A DNA stretch of 64,000 bases from Alphaproteobacteria bacterium (GTDB lineage: Bacteria > Pseudomonadota > Alphaproteobacteria > Sphingomonadales > Sphingomonadaceae), in the NCBI GenBank assembly GCA_030424845.1, contig JAUHWC010000002.1, positions 1 to 64,000 on the forward strand, in the 5' to 3' direction. The notes under the pieces were generated by a model. That model searched no databases. It was not told the DNA's origin and saw only the letters and a program-made list of their open reading frames with translations. Below, one piece after another: positions 61,437-64,000 of the stretch. The position numbers and the translations under genes were made by a program. Every line of letters begins with the position of its first letter. Position 1 is the stretch's first letter.

Positions 61437-62282
61437 CTAGTAAGGCTTGTCGCCGTTTATGGTTACCCGGTGCATCACCCGGCGGTGACCGTGGTAGTCA
61501 TTGAGGGCGTAATGCAGGGTGCAGCGGTTGTCCCAGAAGGCCACATCGCCCGCCTCCCACCGCCAGCGACAGGTAAAGGGCTCGCGCGTGGCCTGGGCCA
61601 TCAGGAAGTCCAGCAGGGGGGCGCTCTCCTCTTCCGTCATGTCCTTCAGGCGCGGCGTGAACAGGCCGCTGACGGCAAGGCATTTGCGCCCGGTTTCGGG
61701 ATGGGTGCGAATGAGCGGATGCTCGGTTTCATACTCCGCCGTTTCGTTGGGGGATGTCTTGACCGAGGAATCCTTGCTCCAGTCCTGCGATTGCAGGCCG
61801 TAGATCTTGGCCGGCGTATGGATCACGGTGAGGCCATCCAGCATGGCGCGCATGCCATCGGACAGTTCCTCGTAAGCGAGGTACTGGTTGGCCCACAGCG
61901 TATCCCCGCCCACTGGTGGCACTTCCTTGGCATAGAGGATGGAGCCGAGCGGCGGTTCCTCCATATAGGTGACATCGCCATGCCAGGCGCCGCCGAAGTT
62001 GCGCTCGTCCTGCGGTTCCTTGCGCACTTCGATGATCTCGGGATGATCCTCCATCCCCTTCACCTGGTCATGCAGGTTCAAGGTGCCGAAGCGCCGGGCA
62101 AAGGCGAGGTGCTGTTCGGGCGTCATCTCCTGCCTGCGAAAGAAGATCACGAGGTGATCGAGCAGCGCCTGCCTGATTTCGGCGATCACGTCATCGGGAA
62201 GGTCCTGCGACAGGTCCGCCCCTTCGACCAGGGCTCCCATCGCGCCTGCCCAAGGCGTCACCGTGATATGCTGCTGCTTCAT
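61437..62282 (-). CDS. TauD/TfdA-type 2-oxoglutarate dioxygenase
   Basis: A 281-residue iron/2-oxoglutarate dioxygenase: HxD in AWHGDVTYMEEPP, distal His in RCTLHYALNDY and the 2-oxoglutarate-binding Arg in HRVMHRVTI. Family members release sulfite from taurine or cleave aryl-oxy-alkanoates. It diverges from the SnoaL-like lipoprotein gene. In this setting it may open an ether or alkyl chain of the substrate, but that is inference. Confidence 0.92.
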   Translation of the reverse strand: MKQQHITVTPWAGAMGALVEGADLSQDLPDDVIAEIRQALLDHLVIFFRRQEMTPEQHLAFARRFGTLNLHDQVKGMEDHPEIIEVRKEPQDERNFGGAWHGDVTYMEEPPLGSILYAKEVPPVGGDTLWANQYLAYEELSDGMRAMLDGLTVIHTPAKIYGLQSQDWSKDSSVKTSPNETAEYETEHPLIRTHPETGRKCLAVSGLFTPRLKDMTEEESAPLLDFLMAQATREPFTCRWRWEAGDVAFWDNRCTLHYALNDYHGHRRVMHRVTINGDKPY

Positions 62283-62437
62283 TGCTCCCGATCTCCCCTT
62301 TTTGCGCCGATTGTGCCTGCGCGAACGAGCCCGTCAAGTGCTCCTCCTGTTGCATCGGGGAACTGATCGGACAGAGCCTCTTGCCAAGCCCGCAGTGCAT
62401 GCCATGATCCGTCCCGAGGGAGAGGGAGAGAACCATC

Positions 62438-63004
62438 ATGAAGACCACCGCCAAAATCATCGCAGCCGCCAGCGTGCTGTCCCTGACCGCGTGCAACAAC
62501 GTGGAGGTCGAGATCGACAGCGAGATGCAGGAGACGATCGACCGCATCGCCATCGAGGACATGGTCACCGAGTATTATGTCCACCTGGGCGGCGGCGATG
62601 CCAGCGCCTTCGACGAATATTTCACCGAGGATGCAATCTTCGACGTGAACGGCATCGTTGCCACCGGGCGCGAGGAGATCGAGGCGATCTATGCCGGCAT
62701 CGGCGAGGACGAGACCAGCGCATCCAACCAGGGCGGCCCGTTCCACATGATCTTGTCCAACCCGGTGATCGAGGTCAACGGTGACACGGCCACCGCGCAA
62801 TTCATCTGGACCGGCATCGGCAACCCCGAGATCGGCGAGCCGCCGGTGCTCATCGAACAGGGCCGCGAGTATGACAAGCTGGTGAAGGTCGACGGGAGCT
62901 GGAAGTTCGCGCACCGCGTCGTGATTGCCGAAAGCGGCCTGCCGATGAACCAGTATCCGACGTGGGAACCGCGCCTCGACTTCAGCTTTGACGATATGGA
63001 ATAA
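62438..63004 (+). CDS. SnoaL-like lipoprotein (NTF2-fold protein 5)
   Basis: A 188-residue lipoprotein with lipobox LSLTAC (Cys about residue 19) and a SnoaL-like domain (IDRIAIEDMVTEYYVHLGG, FTEDAIFDVNG, WKFAHRVVIAES). GAGGGAGAGGGAGAG precedes the ATG. Periplasmic or membrane-bound. Confidence 0.82.
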   Translation: MKTTAKIIAAASVLSLTACNNVEVEIDSEMQETIDRIAIEDMVTEYYVHLGGGDASAFDEYFTEDAIFDVNGIVATGREEIEAIYAGIGEDETSASNQGGPFHMILSNPVIEVNGDTATAQFIWTGIGNPEIGEPPVLIEQGREYDKLVKVDGSWKFAHRVVIAESGLPMNQYPTWEPRLDFSFDDME

Positions 63005-63006
63005 GG

Positions 63007-63636
63007 TCAGGCCAGCTTTGCCGGTCTCACCGGCTGCCTGAGCACGGTGCGCAACTTCTCCGGCACGCTGCGGCGCGGATCGGACAGGTACACCTCGTGG
63101 TGATGGCCGTTGAAGGTCAGCCCGCGCGCGGGCAGCACCTCGTCGTGCAGTGCGGCCAGCTTGGGACCTTCATCCGCGAAGGGGCCGAGGTGCAAATGCT
63201 GCAGGCAGCGCCCTTCCTCCAGCACATCCATCCGCACCTTGGAAAAATCGAGAGCGGGTTTCTTTTTTGCCTGCCGATCCAGCGCCTGTGAAACATGGTC
63301 CTGCGTGATCCAGTCAGGCAGCATCAGCATCATGGTCCAGCGCCACTCCTCGCGTCGGTCCGGCTGGGTATAGGCGTTGAAGTCGTCAGCCCACAACAGC
63401 CCTTCCAGCGGCGGCACCGCATAATCGCGCTCCAGTTCGATCTTGCTGAAGAACTTTGTGCCGTATGCTGCGGGGTAGAGTACTTCGAGAGCGGCGACAT
63501 ATTCCGCCCCGCCCGGCGCGCCCTGGCCATCCACCATAAGGTATCCGAACGCAGGGAAGCAGGCCTCCTCCCAATCCTTCTTCGATGCCGTGAAATAGCT
63601 TTTCAGTTCGCGCTTGAGGTCCAGTTTGCCGGCCAT
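63007..63636 (-). CDS. GyrI-like small-molecule-binding protein
   Basis: A 209-residue soluble protein of the GyrI-like family, the ligand-binding fold seen in BmrR and AraC-type regulators but here without a DNA-binding domain: FPAFGYLMVDGQGAPGG, YAVPPLEGLLWADD, and GRCLQHLHLGPFADEG followed by HHHEVYLSDPRR. The start is ATG 63636. It may bind a hydrophobic compound. Convergent with the SnoaL lipoprotein gene, two bases apart. Confidence 0.85.
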   Translation of the reverse strand: MAGKLDLKRELKSYFTASKKDWEEACFPAFGYLMVDGQGAPGGAEYVAALEVLYPAAYGTKFFSKIELERDYAVPPLEGLLWADDFNAYTQPDRREEWRWTMMLMLPDWITQDHVSQALDRQAKKKPALDFSKVRMDVLEEGRCLQHLHLGPFADEGPKLAALHDEVLPARGLTFNGHHHEVYLSDPRRSVPEKLRTVLRQPVRPAKLA

Positions 63637-63746
63637 TCGATCCCCTTCCGTCTGACCTGCGCGAGGCTATGCCCGCAAAGCTGAGCAGGAAGGAGGGACC
63701 GACAAACCGCGATCAACTTACGGCAAACGGACGAGGCCGGGTCCGC

Positions 63747-63776
63747 AGGCCCAGGCCCAGGCCCAGGCCCAGGCCC
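63747..63776. repeat. Hexamer tandem repeat
   Basis: Five exact copies of AGGCCC between the GyrI-like gene and the DUF3237-like gene. Probably slippage-generated; no coding role. Confidence 0.8.
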
Positions 63777-63784
63777 GGGCAGGA

Positions 63785-64000
63785 CTAGGTCAGCGCGAAA
63801 TAACGCAGGCGGTTGCCTTCGGTCCGCCGTTCACCCACGCCGATGAACACGTGCTTGGTCAGCCAGTCATGCTTGCCGGCCACGCATTCGAAAGTGGTCT
63901 GGCTGCGCAGGTAATATTCCTCGTGCGGCACGGGAGGGCCACCGTTGAAGGCCCACTCCCGAATGCGGTCCATCGTGTCGGGCTGGCGCCCCCATAGGAA
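63785..64000 (-). CDS. DUF3237-like protein (partial, C-terminal part)
   Basis: The frame is open from the right edge to a stop at 63785. The visible part (71 residues) includes YYLRSQTTFECVAGKHDWL (shown as the DUF3237 C-terminal strand-helix pattern) and HVFIGVGERR near the end. DUF3237 proteins are small beta-barrel-like proteins often near aromatic catabolism genes. The ATG at 63973 is internal to the open frame, and the true start may lie outside the window. Confidence 0.65.
   Translation of the reverse strand, partial: FLWGRQPDTMDRIREWAFNGGPPVPHEEYYLRSQTTFECVAGKHDWLTKHVFIGVGERRTEGNRLRYFALT

Noticed and set aside
63747-63776. CRISPR-like repeats
   Set aside because: The AGGCCC hexamers are contiguous with no spacers and no cas genes nearby.

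Overview
The window looks like chromosome of a GC-rich alphaproteobacterium of the Sphingomonadales (Erythrobacter / Altererythrobacter / Novosphingobium type). This rests on gene content (several TonB-dependent receptors, quinohaemoprotein dehydrogenases, carotenoid-cleavage-type oxygenases, many NTF2-fold proteins, RNA-degradosome type polyphosphate kinase) and on the overall base composition; no rRNA or complete tRNA gene is present to fix the taxon.

Region 1 (1-3371) is the end of an integrative element or plasmid-like module: a DNA methylase / strawberry-notch helicase fusion running off the left edge, a Toprim primase-like protein, a lytic transglycosylase and a small DUF5818-type protein. 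A GTTC-N7-GTTC LexA-type site lies in the divergent promoter between the Toprim and transglycosylase genes.

Region 2 (about 3507-11306) is a 7.8 kb accessory island, poorer in GC than the rest, bounded by two exact 18-bp direct repeats that resemble the 3' end of a tRNA-Ser. It holds mostly small exported proteins (nuclease-like, lipoproteins, lipocalin) and one very unusual gene at 5126-8269: a 1047-residue protein joining two cyclic-nucleotide-binding-like modules, a BFD-type [2Fe-2S] domain, an FAD/NAD(P) reductase and a complete nitric oxide synthase oxygenase domain. The gene is flanked by two copies of a ~143-bp repeat that carries a promoter and the 5' end of a Cys-rich protein gene; the second copy leads into a truncated gene.

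Region 3 (11427-31762) is core-like chromosome: msrB-selO redox repair pair, an atypical OmpR-type response regulator, a TonB receptor with a beta-helix-like lipoprotein and a TPR protein, a compact type IV secretion operon (virB1-2-3-4-6-9-10-11, without virB5, virB7, virB8 or virD4), then polyphosphate kinase and exopolyphosphatase. Pho-box-like 7+4+7 repeats precede the secretion operon and the gene after the exopolyphosphatase.

Region 4 (31784-64000) is a long run of catabolic genes with no recognised pathway name: two lignostilbene-dioxygenase-like oxygenases, two PQQ alcohol dehydrogenases, two aldehyde dehydrogenases, a zinc alcohol dehydrogenase, a p-cresol-methylhydroxylase-like flavoprotein with its cytochrome c, a tannase/feruloyl-esterase-like hydrolase, SDR and NmrA-type reductases, an aromatic-acid MFS transporter, a TonB receptor, a TauD-type dioxygenase, a MarR regulator, and seven NTF2-fold proteins (five SnoaL-like, two DUF8021-like). 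A 12-bp motif TAAC-N4-GTTA sits in three divergent promoters here, one of them that of the marR gene, and suggests a single regulon. The likely job is uptake, oxidative side-chain processing and cleavage of phenylpropanoid- or stilbene-type aromatics, possibly supplied as esters; the substrate cannot be read from the sequence.
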